This document shows, in pieces, positions 23,784 through 36,132 of a stretch of DNA of 64,000 nt; within the stretch, counting starts at the first letter, position 1; the number at the start of each line of letters is the position of its first letter. The position numbers and the translations under genes are program-made. The notes beneath the pieces were generated by a model that saw nothing but the letters and a program-made list of their open reading frames with translations, was not told the origin of the DNA and searched no databases. This DNA comes from Triops longicaudatus (Eukaryota > Arthropoda > Branchiopoda > Notostraca > Triopsidae): assembly GCA_022885665.1 (NCBI GenBank), contig JAGQDJ010000361.1:1-64000 (forward strand), written 5' to 3'.

Positions 23784-26000
23784 ATGCCGGTTATAGGTCA
23801 AAGACTTCCCGAGGTCACGGAAACACCAAAGGTTGATATGTCAATTGTTGCTGCTTACAGTAAAAGGTTACATAACGAAAAATGTTGGTATTTTGTAGGA
23901 AGCAATACGCAAAGACAGTCTGATAAATCACGTTTCGCAGTACGGCTTTGCACGTTTGATGTTCGTATGGAGAGCGTCACTTTACAAGTTACTGTTTCGG
24001 GATTTATTAATATTTCTGGTTTGCTTTGGACTTTTGAGTGTGTTGTATCGATTCGGCCTCAATCCTGATCAACAAAAGTACACTTTGCTAAAATTTTTAG
24101 TCAAACATTGAGATGCTCAAAATTCATGGTTTAAAGGAATTTTCAACGACTGGTTCTTTACTTCAATTCATTCTTAAACATGATACCGCTGTCGTTCGTC
24201 TTGGGTTTCTTCCTTTCGTCTGTCTTTTCGCGGTGGTGGACTCAGTGGCTTACCTTACCTTCTTACGATAGGTAATTGAGGGCCCCGTATATACACATGC
24301 TTGGTAGGTGAATAAAATGGGAAATTCGTCGAGTGGTTTTCAGCATTAAAATATTTCCAATAGACCTATATGTAAACGAACCTTATCGACAGTAATGTTA
24401 CTGTTATCAATTTATAGTACGCAAGTACTACATGTTTCAAGAAAAGGTACCGCTAAATTTCTAACATTGAGTTGAGTTAGGTAATAAATATAAAAAGAGA
24501 AAAATCTTATAAAGTAATGCAGAAGATGTTTTTCTAAATTCCAGTAGAAAAAGTAAATTCTGGTACGAAAAGCAAATTTATTGAAACTTTCCCCGATAAT
24601 ATTTCAAAATTTCTCAGTGTCGATTGAACTTTAATATTACTGCAGAATTGATTTCTAAAAATATAATATTTTTTTTAATATCGAACCATCCGAAGGAATT
24701 TCTTGTGTTATTCGCCTACCACGTTTTAGTGTGTACCCAGGACTTGAAGCTTTCTGCAGATGGGCGCATTTTATGGTATGTTATTTTGCGTTCAGGTTAA
24801 TGCTTTCTATAAACATGTATATACCCGGTATTACCGCTGAAGTTCGTTTAACTCGTCGAACATTACTACGGTATGCGAACCTCATGTACATTCTACTCCT
24901 TCGCCAAATTTCGACCTCGGTTCGGAAAAGGTTTCCAACAATGGAGGACTTAGTGACAAGAGGTAATTTCCTTAAAAAATCGATAGCCACGGAACATTCA
25001 ATTGGAAATAACAACGTTTAGGTTATATGACACGTGAAGAACTGGACTATCTGCAAGCAGGGAAGCCAGACTACTGGATTCCGTCAACTTGGTTTGTAAA
25101 CTTGCTGGAGAAGGCTTACAGAACAAAGCTGGTTAAGGAACCACGAGGTGTTACAATGATAATACAGGTTCGGTAACATTTTTCTATTCCTTCCTGCTAA
25201 ACTGATCTTTGTCACAGGAGTTCAACAAAGTGCGGGATAAGTGTAGCATTATCTGGAACTATGATTGGATGAATATGCCGTTAGTCTACACGCAAGTACT
25301 TTTCAACCCAAATTTCATATTCATTCTCAAAATTAAAATTTCATTTCCTTTCGAATTTTCACCAGGTTGTTACAATCGTGACGTACAGTTTCTTCTTGGC
25401 AGCTCTTCTAGGTCGACAGCGCGTGGGAGACGAAGCTGCCAAAATTGACGCTCCCGTCGACGTCGTGATTCCCGTGTCAACAGTTCTGCAGTTCCTTTTC
25501 TATATGGGACTTTTGAAAGTGAATTATTTTTTGGTCTTTTCTGGCCTATAAATTCTGTATTTTTTTCTTTTATCGGCGTGAGCTTTGCTCGTTGCCGTAC
25601 TGTATTTTTAATTTATTTAACATTTTTTAAGGTATTTTTATTATTTTATATTTTAAGGTAGCGGAGCATTTGTTGAATCCGTACGGAGAAGACGAAAACG
25701 ATTTCGAGTTAAATATGCTGATTGATAGGAACAACCGAGAAAGCTATCTTGGAACAGAAACACTTTGTGGAGCTGCTTTACCTGTTGAAGACATAATCCC
25801 CGACGATATCCCGCTCCAGCGTAGTGAGAAGCAAATGCTGTTTATGTGGACTAAACGAGCCCAACGCCGGTCATTCGACATTAGAAAAATGTAAGACTCA
25901 TTTACTATTTTTTACAGATTTTTTTCTTCTTTTTCTTAATTTCTATGACAGGCACACTTTTACTATGGAAGACTATCTGACGTACAAAACAAAATATTGA
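23784..26000 (+). CDS. Bestrophin anion channel, tandem copy 2
   Basis: The well-supported exons are 23899-24077, 24137-24271, 24796-24962, 25022-25167, 25218-25295, 25366-25518, 25658-25890 and 25952-26000. The first exon is uncertain. Met at 23784 (MPVIGQRLPE) can join in phase by donors after CCG, GAG or AAG; a Met at 23838 does not join as simply. Key blocks are VWRASLYKLLFRDLLIFL, the neck helix IPLSFVLGFFL, RRTLLRYANLMYILLLRQIS, MPLVYTQ and the calcium clasp NPYGEDENDFEL. Unlike copies 1 and 3 it has an intron inside the clasp exon (after LLK, donor GTGAAT), no intron after RNNR, and an extra C-terminal intron. The clasp residues are all acidic or amide, so calcium activation is plausible. 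Confidence 0.9.
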
Positions 26001-26283
26001 CCTCGATATTTGGCTGGAATTCCATTGTGCAGCTTTCAGGACGTAGAGGCAAGAAAAAAGGGTTAATTTTCGGATCACAGTGTCGCTTTTTGTATCGAGG
26101 AGAAATACAGCGCTGGACGCCATCAATTTTCTGTGCATGCTTAATCGAAGTTCTATAAGGTCTGAGGGACTAGGAAATTTCGTATTGATTAGGACCCGCA
26201 CAGCTGACCGTTACTGTTGTAGTACAAGTCACACGTTGCCAACAAGTAAACATCACAAACTGTTTACGGAACTTGGTGCAATT

Positions 26284-28016
26284 ATGGTGAGTTAAACGGT
26301 TCATTTCAGAATTGCGACCTAGAAGTGCATTAGTAGATGAGTACACTGAAGGGGTTCGTAAAACGGCATCGTCTATAACAACATCATAAGTCTATAGCAA
26401 CATTGATCTCTTTTATCGTGTTTCGGTATCTAGTCAGCAAAATAAACTTGGTTGTTTCCATTATTTTCTTTCACTAGGCGAAAGTTCACGTTGACAGTGA
26501 ATCACCCAAAACGGCCCAGAGCTTTTCACGCTTGCTGCTCATTTGGAGGGGGTCACTCTACAAAATTATTTTTCGGGAACTACTCATATTCCTTTTGGCC
26601 TTTGGATTTTTTAGTGCTATGTACCGCCATATGCTAAATACCCAGCAAAAGAAGTAAATATCCAAGAAAACGTCTACTACGGCCTAATTGAAGATGTCTG
26701 TTTTACAAGGATTTTTGAAAGAGTTTCGAATTACTTCGATGAATACGTCAGAGACGTCCCTGTCACATTTATTCTGGGGTTTTATATCAAGTTAGTAGCA
26801 GATCGTTGGATAGCTCAATACATGACTCTACCTACGTTCGATAAGTAAATTCATAGTGATTGCCATATTGAGCAATTCATTTGTTTCTTTCAAACAGGCT
26901 CATGCTCAGCATCAATACCTATCTAAAAGGTTCAGATGAAGAAATGTTGCTGATTCGGAGAACTATAGTTCGACAGATCAATTTAATGTATGTTTTGTTG
27001 CTCAGAGATATTTCTGCGATTGTGAAACACGAATTTCCTGATATGGAAACGTTGCTGAAAAAAGGTTTTTATTTTCTTCTGTGAAATGAACCTAAAGACG
27101 AGTAAAGAATTTCAGGTTACATGACTATCGATGAAATCGACGCTTACAAAAAGACTCCCGAACCATGGTTGCCAGCAGTATGGGCCATCAACTTAATCAG
27201 TGATTGTTCAAAGAGAAAGCTTTTCAACGATCCGCAAGGAACGGTGTCTATACTTGAAGTAAAATACTTCTCGGTATCAGATGCACCAAAATTTAATTTG
27301 TTGTATAGGAAATTCTGAAAATTCGTGATAAGTGTGGGACGCTTTATGCCTATCATCTCCAAAGTGTCCCTTTGGTGCTGAACCAGGTAAGGTGTCCCAA
27401 ACATTGACTGAAAATATAAATAAATAAGAAATTAAGCAATAAATTCGAAAGTAAAACAAAGAATAGCTCTCTTGTACTGTTAGCTAGCAATTATGTGAAT
27501 TATTTTTTTATTGCTGTAGCATTGTCTAAACATAAATATGTTATCATGCCTTTAGGTTGTGACAATTGCGACCTACTTTTATTTTGCTGGATGTTTGTTG
27601 TCCGTGCAACGCGTCGGCGACGAGACGGTGATGCGAGAAGCAGCGATTGATACTTACATTCCCTTCCGCACAATTATGCAATTTTTGTTGGATATGGGTT
27701 TACTGAAAGTAGCCGAGCAAATGCTGCATCCTTTCGGAAATGATGCCGGTGACATCGACTTGATGTACCTCATCAACAAAAACAATCGGGTACGAACGAA
27801 TTTTTGAAAATTTATTTTGTCGTGAAATACCTACTAAGTAAAATTTTTATTTAGGTTATTTACTTGGGCACAGATACTTGGCACGGTGTTAATCCTCCAA
27901 TGGAACGAACTGTCCCGAAGGACATGACATTAGAGAAAAAGGAAGCTGTGTGGCTCGAGCTACGGAAAAGCGCTTTGAAAAATCGGAGACTGGTTTCTCC
28001 TGAATGGACTTCGTAA
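26284..28016 (+). CDS. Bestrophin anion channel, tandem copy 3 with divergent calcium clasp
   Basis: Exons: 26284-26286, 26478-26653, 26710-26844, 26898-27064, 27116-27258, 27309-27386, 27556-27789 and 27855-28016, giving 365 residues. The start Met abuts a GTGAGT donor, so the first coding exon would be only the ATG; the protein continues AKVHVDSESPKTAQSFSRLL. IWRGSLYKIIFRELLIFL marks the first helix. The neck helix reads VPVTFILGFYI, with Val in place of the first gate Ile. RWW, usual after the neck, is RWI. IPLVYTQ is VPLVLNQ. The clasp is LHPFGNDAGDID: the outer acidic residues are lost, Asp297 and Asp300 remain, and the Asn before Pro is His292. It is still a complete reading frame with exon lengths matching copy 1. 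Confidence 0.92.
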
Positions 28017-28626
28017 GGAATTAAACCATTCATCATGGACTCAACCGAGTGCCTTTCCTATTTCAACCTTAATGCACTGTTCATGTTTTGATAACACTGG
28101 GTATTCCTTTCGTTGTATGTACTGAAATACGAAAATAGAAAATGAGTTGAAAAGTTCTGTATAAGCTCACGCATACCAGAGGAGATGATTTGCGATTCAA
28201 TTTCAGTTCAAGCCCATATTTTAACGTTCAATTAGGGACGTACGAATACTAATAACTAAACATGAAATCTGCAAAGAGTTTTCGCTTACATTTCCGTTAG
28301 GCGACGCCGCAACTTTTCGCTACAAGTTACAGCTCGTTTGTTAGAGAAAAAACATGCAGCTATTTTTTAATGCATTTAAGAATTACGATTTTTTTCTATA
28401 CGTTTGAATCAAAAAGACTTCCCTATTGCCAACTATTAAAAAAAAATTAAAAAAAATTATTAAGAATTCACAGTAAACGGAGAACGATTGCCGATCATCC
28501 GCGAATCACGGTTGAACTCAAGGACAACCCAGTAGATGGCGTTCCCGTCACTTTTATAGATTCAAAACACAAGTGTTGAAACTACGAGCACGTGTTTTGC
28601 GTAATGTTTAATTTTGCTTTGTTTAA
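28017..28626. other. Spacer between bestrophin copy 3 and POLRMT
   Basis: AT-rich, with A-runs near 28440. It should hold the 3' UTR of bestrophin 3 and the POLRMT promoter. I see no gene. Confidence 0.5.
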
Positions 28627-30563
28627 ATGTCATTTTTAATGAAAGCACAGCTATGCTTGTCTCTTGCTAGAAATGTGGCAATCAAACATAGGCTTATCAC
28701 TGATTCAGGAGTTTGTTGGAACTGTTTTCAACTTCAGAAACAGTTACTTCAAAACCGGCAAGGTACCGTGGAAGTTTTGAATATATTTGTGTATAACACG
28801 GAAATAATGTGTGTTACATATATAGGATGTCTACCTTCAAGTGCCATTTCCCGCCGACTGTTCAGTAGCACGCAGAATCCTAGCAGTTCGCCCATAGCGG
28901 ATGTCGTCAAGAAAAAACGCCGACCAAGGAAAAGGGCTCAGTATACAGAATGCATTGAAGGTATAAATTGACATCTATTTTCAGTTCGACATATAAAGCT
29001 TTTCCTTCCTTTTCACTAGTTACGGAAACGAGTGCGAGCCATACCAAAGCGAAAGTAAATGTCCTGAAGCCCAAACAGTTGTCGAAAGCAGTCGCGTGTT
29101 CGCAGGCGCAGTTGCCCATGGTTTATGAAACTCCCAATGTCGACCTACAAACTGGTATTATGGCTTAGAAAAGTTCATAAAAACCTTCATGGATAGTTTT
29201 AAATCCTGGTTTCGATCTTAGCTACTTTGGAAGACGCGGGTGAAGAGCACATCGCAGATCTGCTAGCTTCGGATCGTTTTCCGTTACTTGTTTCAGGGAA
29301 GAATGCCCATTTCGTCGATACTGAACTGCTAGAAGAAGAAATAGCTTCCAGATTGCACGACGATCACGATCATGTGACCATTGCGAACGAAGAGCCGTCG
29401 CCTCAACTGAGGTATAGTCGGAAAACGTGTTTATGGTTATGGAAAACTATATTTAACAGAACGATACGTAACCCAAGTGTCTCTACGTAAATTAACCATC
29501 CGTATTGTTGGTGTAGGCTGGAAGCTGGAAAAGACATAAAAAAAGGGCACATTTCTTCTAGCGTACGAGAAAAAACGGCTAAAGTGTCCCGGAAAGTGCT
29601 TGATAAAGCCAGTAAAGAAGCTGCGCTCGTGACTGGTCTGCATAGTTACCTACAACTATGCGTAAGTAGCGTGCTTTTTTTTAAATTGCGTTGAGCAAGT
29701 GCTTTTTTACTCTTGCAGGTTTCGCAAGGCAATTTAAACCGGGCTGTAAGTACTTTGAGGTACTACAGAAATAAATATAAACATTCGGAAGACGATACGG
29801 CCGTCAAAGGCTTAGAAGTTTACAACACAGTTTTACGAGGAGCCGCTAAAAAAGTGTGTTATTTCTGCGACAGTGACATTATTATATTTATTTGTTATTT
29901 ATTTTGAAAAAAAAAATTGCACGTTCTTTTTTGCAGCACAATGTCCATGCTTTGAGAGAGGTTATGCGGCTAATGAAAGAATCCGCCATTATTCCCGACG
30001 CACAATCTTACGCCGCCTGTTTTGAATGCCTAGGCAGACTGACAGAAAGTCAGCAGAACAAAATAAGTGAAAGTGAAGTCTCTGCCAAGGCTTTGTTGGA
30101 AGAAATGCGTCAAACCGTAAACAAAATCCGTAATCCGCTCTATTTTTTTTGATTCATTCTGTTAGAACTTACAGCCGAGTACAATATTTCAAAACTGCTT
30201 CTTCGAAGCGGACGAAAAGACGTACGTTCTTCAAGGCATACGACTAGCATTAAGGGATTTTGTCCCGGAAATTCCGTATCCTAACCCATCTTATGAGTGT
30301 GCCTTAGTGAACAAATTAAACGATCGTACCTTGACATCAAAAGTAAATTAAAAACCTTACATTCTAACTCTTATACAATGCCGTATCCATTGCGTATAGA
30401 TGCATTCAGTTGGAGAAGGTACAGTTACGGGCCAGGATTTATTAGAACGCTCCCGGGAACAGGTGCAAGTAGAAATCAAGGGCTATGTGTGCGTAGAGTC
30501 CATTGATGACCGGGATGATAGCAATATAAACTTCAGGAAAGCGGTTTGTAGATTTATATTGCG

Positions 30564-30617
<54 letters not shown>

Positions 30618-32908
30618 NTTTTTTTTTTTTTTTTACCATATCTTTTCGTTCTACTTGTAGAGGGAAAGGTTAGAGCAGTTGGAAGTACAATGGAGGTCGA
30701 ATATTCGAGCTGCAGTTGAACGCGATTTGGCAACTTATAAATCGCAATATAATTCGCGAGGTGCCCGAGACGTAGTTCACATTTACCCTTTCCTAGCCAC
30801 ATTGCCCGCATCAGAATACGTTGAACTAATAATGCAGGTTTGTTTTAAAATTTCGTAAATCACAATCTTGAATCATCAAACTTGCATTACGTTTAATTAA
30901 CGAAATCCACAAATCAGGAAGTGAGAACGATTGCCTCCGGATCTGAAAACTACAGCCCCAGTCTTTCTTCGTTGTGCAGAAACTTAGGAGTGGCTTTTAT
31001 GAACAGGTAAATTTATTTGCCGTTGGACAGTGAATATTAACTGATATTCAAATATCCTTGTTAGGTATCATCTGAAAGCCAAAGTGGAATCAGGCGTTGT
31101 GGAAAAGGTGCAACGGTTGTATACCGAGTATTGTGATTGGTACTTAAAGCCCCAGGAAGATGTTTTTTACAATCCGCGGCAAAAATGGCAACAGCTACAG
31201 CATGGAGCCTGGGAAGGACCCGATATTGTATGTAAAACGGATGTTGTGTCTTTAAATTAACTTGATTTACAACTGATATCAGGATGTTGAAGATGTGCTT
31301 TGGCCCCCGGCGGTGTTAAGCGAAGTTGGACATTTTTTGTATAATATTCTTCTCAACGATCTCAAAATTGACATAAACCCTGCCAAAAAGAGCGTTCAGT
31401 AAGTTCGTGTATTGGCATTTCAGCAAATTTTCTTTTATTTACAATATTAAATCGTTTGAGCCCATATTTTATGCCTGTGTTAAGTTTTACTTGTTATTAT
31501 TTATTGTGATTTGATGCTTTATTTTTTCATTAAATTATTTAAGCATTTATTAAATGTTTGTATAAGTTTACCCTTCGTTCTATTTAGACGTGTTGCGCCA
31601 GCGTTTTACATTTTGTATCGATCAAAAGGCACCAAAGTCCATCGTGAAGTAAAACCACACCCAGTTGTGGCAAAACTGTGGCAAGAAGCCGCAGGCAAAG
31701 AACTGGTATTCCCTGCAACGTCGTTACCAATGCTTGCGCCTCCGTTGCCTTGGACTTCGCACCGTACTGGCGGGTACTTGCTCTCCGAAGCCAGGATTAT
31801 TAGGTAAAACGACATTTTTCCATCCGTTGCGTTGTGTGTATGTTAATAGATACCTCTGATTTGCCTTGAAAAAGCAAATCCGCCTTAGAAAATATATTTA
31901 TTTTGTACGAAACTTTTACTAAGTCAGTTTTTCTGTTTATTGTGCGTTGTGTTCGCTAGCTTCGTTACCAGTACTTTTTTATATTTAAAAAATACATACT
32001 TATTGAACAAGCATAATGTACCATTTTTAGATTTCAATTTACTTAATATATTCCTTTTTGTCTGTAATTTTTGTCTTATTTATGTATTTTTTATATTTTA
32101 TTTATTTATTTTTCTTTTTTTGCTTATTAGACTGCCCCCTCAAGCTCATCAGCAGAAGCAAAGGCTAGCTGCTTCTCCACCGCAGAATTTGTACCCGGCT
32201 TTGGATGCCCTCAACTGTTTGGGATCCATCCCGTGGAAGATCAACACAAAAATTTTAGATCTGGTTATTGACATTTTCCGGAAAAAGGGCAGTAAAGAAC
32301 TTGATGTCGCACAACCTCCATCCGAGTGTGCACCTGCAATGGCCTTACAAACGGGAATGACCGGAGCAGAGCGAGCTGCTGTTTTCAAAGATCGACAAAT
32401 AGTCCGTAGAAAAAAAGCAGAGATGTACAGTCTTTGGTGCGACTCGCTGTACCGGCTTTCCTTAGCCAATTATGTAAATTCTCTAGTTGGATTAACCCAA
32501 TGTCATTTTAATTATCTTTTTATATAGTACCGAGATAGAGTTTTTTGGTTTCCTCACAACATGGATTTCCGAGGAAGAGTGTATCCCTGCCCACCGCATT
32601 TAAATCACCTTAGCTCTGACCTAGCCCGGGCTTTACTGTGCTTCGCCCAAGGAAAACCATTAGGAGCCAAAGGTCTCGATTGGTTGAAAGTAAATACTCG
32701 ACACTTGCCTTCTGAGTAATCGATTTTTCACTATGACGTTTTCTTCTAGACTCACTTGATCAACTTAACGGGCTTAAAGAAACGCGAGCCAGTGGCTGCA
32801 CGCTTAGAATACGCGAATTCTATCATGGACGACATTCTGGATTCAGCCGATAATCCATTGGGCGTAAATAATACTGTTTTATTCTTCTTCTTCTTCTTCT
32901 TCTTCTTC

Positions 32909-32945
<37 letters not shown>

Positions 32946-34897
32946 TATTATAATTATTATTATTATCACAATCATCATCATTACTAACACTAATTTTGAC
33001 TGCGTTTAATTAAATATCATGTGAGCAAAAATTTTTTCGGCTGACAGACCATCATTTCATTTTTTATTATAGAATTCGAAACTTAGTTGTTTCAAATTCT
33101 ATAGTTTCGAAGAATTCTATAGTTGTTTCGAAGCGTAATCTAGTAACTGTTACCTTTATTCAAAAATTGTTATGCATCATTTTTATGGCGGAGAGGAGAA
33201 AAGGCATTTACATTAACCCACTGGTCATTGTAAGGTCATTTTTCCGCAGATATTGCATATATCGGCGTTTCGCTTCGATCAATTAAAGCTATTTTGTATT
33301 TTCTCATTTATAATTGCATTTTTGTGTGTTAGATGTATTTCTATATGTTCTTTTATTTAATGCCAGCTTATAGTTGCACTTTACATTTTCATGGATTTTA
33401 TTTTTCTTTCTTTTTGTATAGGGTCGTGGTTGGTGGAAAGAGTCAGAAGAGCCCTGGCAAACGTTATCCACATGTATAGAAGTGGCAGCGGCTGTACGGA
33501 GTCCTAATCCTGAAGAATATGTCTGTCACTTACCTTTGCACCAGGATGGTTCATGCAACGGCTTGCAGCATTACGCAGCGCTGGGTAGAGACCAAGCTGG
33601 TGCCGTTTCTGTAAATTTAGCACCTTCGTACGAACCTCAAGATGTGTACAGTAGCGTAGCTGCCTTGGTAACACATTTTTTAAAAAAAAAACTAAATGCA
33701 GTTTAATTAAGGAAAACTTTTTTAGGTTGAAAGAGAAAGGGCCAGAGAAGCAGCTGAAGGATTGCCCATTGCCAAAGTTCTAGAAGGCTTAATTAAGCGA
33801 AAAGTGATCAAACAAACAGTGATGACTACCGTGTATGGTGTTACACGATTCGGAGCACGGTTGCAGATCGCCAAGCAGCTCAAAGGTTTGTTAGCTATTT
33901 GCCTGATTGCGCTTCAAAATTTCATATTATAATACTTTTTTTTCTGGGTGTGTGTGCACGTATTTGTGCGTTTAGATCTGCCTGGGCTTCCTCAAGAGCA
34001 TTTATGGCAAGCCTCGCATTATCTGGTTAATAAGACCTTTAATAGCTTGCACGAAATGTTTACCTCGGCAAGAGAGATTCAGGTACGTTTGTCATCAGTG
34101 GCTTAGTTGAACACTTGAGATTTTGATTGATGCGTTTTGTTTAGGACTGGTTTACGGATTGTGCCAAATTGATATCGCAAGTTTGCGGACAAAACGTCGA
34201 GTGGTTGACGCCATTAGGTTTGCCTGTTGTTCAGCCTTATAGCCGACCCGTGAAAGTTAGTGAGAGGCCAGGGTGTGATAAACCAGTTAAGACGGCGAAC
34301 GACTGCTTTGAGTAAGATTGGCTTTGTATGAAGGTTGTAGGAATAAATTATTATTATTATTATTTTTTTAATTTAGGAGACCTAACATGGTGAAGCAACG
34401 AAACGCCTTTCCACCTAATTTTATTCATTCCCTTGACTCGTGTCATATGATGTTAACGGCTTTATATTGCCAGCGACAAGGGATAACGTTTGCTTCTGTT
34501 CACGATTGTTTCTGGACCCACGCGTCATCAGTTGACACTATGAATAAAGTAAAACCCAAATTGTGGAAACTTTTATTTTAAAAAAATATTAATAAAAAAA
34601 AACAATTATTTTGCGTAGGTTTGTCGAGAACAGTTTGTGGCCTTGCACGCGCAGCCCATTCTGGAAGACTTGTCCAACTTCATGATAGAAAAATACGGAT
34701 ATAAATCACAGTAAGAACTAGTGTACGGTTGTTTAAAAATTTGTGGCTAAATTTGGTGTTTCTTCAGTGAATTCACGAACGACGGTTCAGTGCAAGAAAT
34801 GACCAAATTGCGGTTGAATCATACGCTGGCCCAAGTCCCTTCAAGAGGGTCATTTGACTTGACGGAAGTACTGAAGTCGGTGTACTTCTTCAGTTAG
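28627..34897 (+). CDS. POLRMT: Mitochondrial DNA-directed RNA polymerase
   Basis: About 24 exons give roughly 1,280 residues, near human POLRMT in length. The N terminus MSFLMKAQLCLSLARNVAIKHR is basic and lacks acidic residues, as expected for a mitochondrial targeting signal. The middle contains PPR-like helices (GLEVYNTVLRGAAKK; PDAQSYAACFECLGR). The T7-like polymerase core is complete: LPMLAPPLPWTS, FWFPHNMDFRGRVYPCPPHL, the catalytic-Asp motif LHQDGSCNGLQHYAALGRD, the O-helix motif RKVIKQTVMTTVYGVT, NAFPPNFIHSLDSCHM and the second catalytic Asp in SVHDCFWTHA. It ends in the typical VYFFS. The product transcribes mtDNA and makes replication primers. Some exon ends, for example around 28830-28960, were matched by phase but not all counted. 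Introns contain a long poly-T with an N and a TTC/TTA microsatellite. Confidence 0.96.
30570..30634. repeat. Poly-T homopolymer with an unresolved base in a POLRMT intron
   Basis: A run of more than 60 T is interrupted only by an N at 30618. The true length is probably unknown, and the N marks an assembly or base-calling limit. It lies between the exon ending near 30543 and the exon starting at 30661, so the coding sequence is not affected. Confidence 0.9.
32880..32968. repeat. TTC/TTA compound microsatellite in a POLRMT intron
   Basis: About nine TTC units pass directly into a run of TTA units, followed by degenerate ATT and ATC triplets. It sits just after the donor of the exon ending LDSADNPLG and helps make this the longest intron of the gene (about 32864-33420). 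Confidence 0.9.
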
Positions 34898-36132
34898 CTG
34901 GTTATTTTCCTGTGGCGATTATAGTATTACTAGTCTTACTTTTTAATAAAACCCAGAAAGCATTGTTAAACATGGAAATTGCGATTGTGTTAAATACAGC
35001 TCGCAGCTTTCTTAAGAAATCCAATTATGTTGATTCGCAATATATACGAACAGTTGTATAATACAATTGGTACAATACAGTTAAAGAGAATTAGAACAGC
35101 TTTAGATAATGAGGAAAACAAGGCCATTATCTGGAAGAATAATTTTCGTGAGCCACTTGTGACATTACTGCATTGAGAAAATTACAAGGATGATAAATTG
35201 AAATTTGGCCCAGGAGCCCTACATAGACTACTGTGTTTTATTACCGGTGTCTGAATACTTGAGCAAAGTCTATGTGCACACTTTTTCCTGATTTGTCAAA
35301 ACAAAACCCTATAATACTCGTTTTCTAATGCAAATTCGAAACGCAAAAGAGAAGCAGTTTTATGCTACAAACATGTGTTGTTTCCAGAAGTAAAGCGAAA
35401 TAATAAATTAAGTCTATTTTTGGGCAACATAGGAATAAATAGAATTGCTATGTATGCAAAACTGGAAATATTTCAAGCTAGAAGACTTGATTTACGTACG
35501 TAAGGCTTCGGTATACACAAGCCACTTACGGGAGAATAACATGGGGCATTTCAGACATCATGCTGGAAAAAGGGTTAAAAGATAAAAGACACTCTTGTGA
35601 CTGTAATGTTGATGTTGTAGAAATCTAGTGCAAATGTTTGAGTTTTTCTTCATAAAGCGTTTATTATCTTTTTCATTACGGTTGAATTCTGCAACTTTTT
35701 TATTTTACGGAAAAATGGAAATCAGGCAAACTGGTGCTCTAGCTCTGTTTTATTAGAATTTTAGGTATAAGCGAAACTACCTGAAATTTGTGTGTACCGG
35801 ATACTTAAACTAGTCTGTTCCATATCTCCTTTACTTTGAAATGTATAAAAATTTACGATCTCCCTTCAAGTCTAAGAAATTTTTTCGAAAATTTCGGTCC
35901 TTATTAATCTTTACAATATATTAACGCAAGATGTGCGAGATGTTGCGAAATTTTTGAGTTGAAAGAAGTGTATTCTTACGTCAGAGAAATGAAAATCGAA
36001 GAAACAACACTGTAAACACAAAAAAATTCTAATATTACATGAGTTGGTTATCTTAACCCTTGAAAAAATGAAATAAGTCATTTAATTAATTTTCGTTGCT
36101 AAATTACACGCAGGATGAGTGATCTATCGGCA
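34898..36132. other. Convergent intergenic region between POLRMT and egh
   Basis: Contains the two facing 3' UTRs. AATAAAA lies near 34943 in the POLRMT direction. No coding or repeat signal is seen in the rest. Confidence 0.5.

Noticed and set aside
26080..26283. N-terminal extension of bestrophin 3 from an upstream Met at 26080
   Set aside because: The frame is open to the ATG at 26284, but the extra 68 residues resemble no bestrophin N terminus, which is normally short before the first helix.
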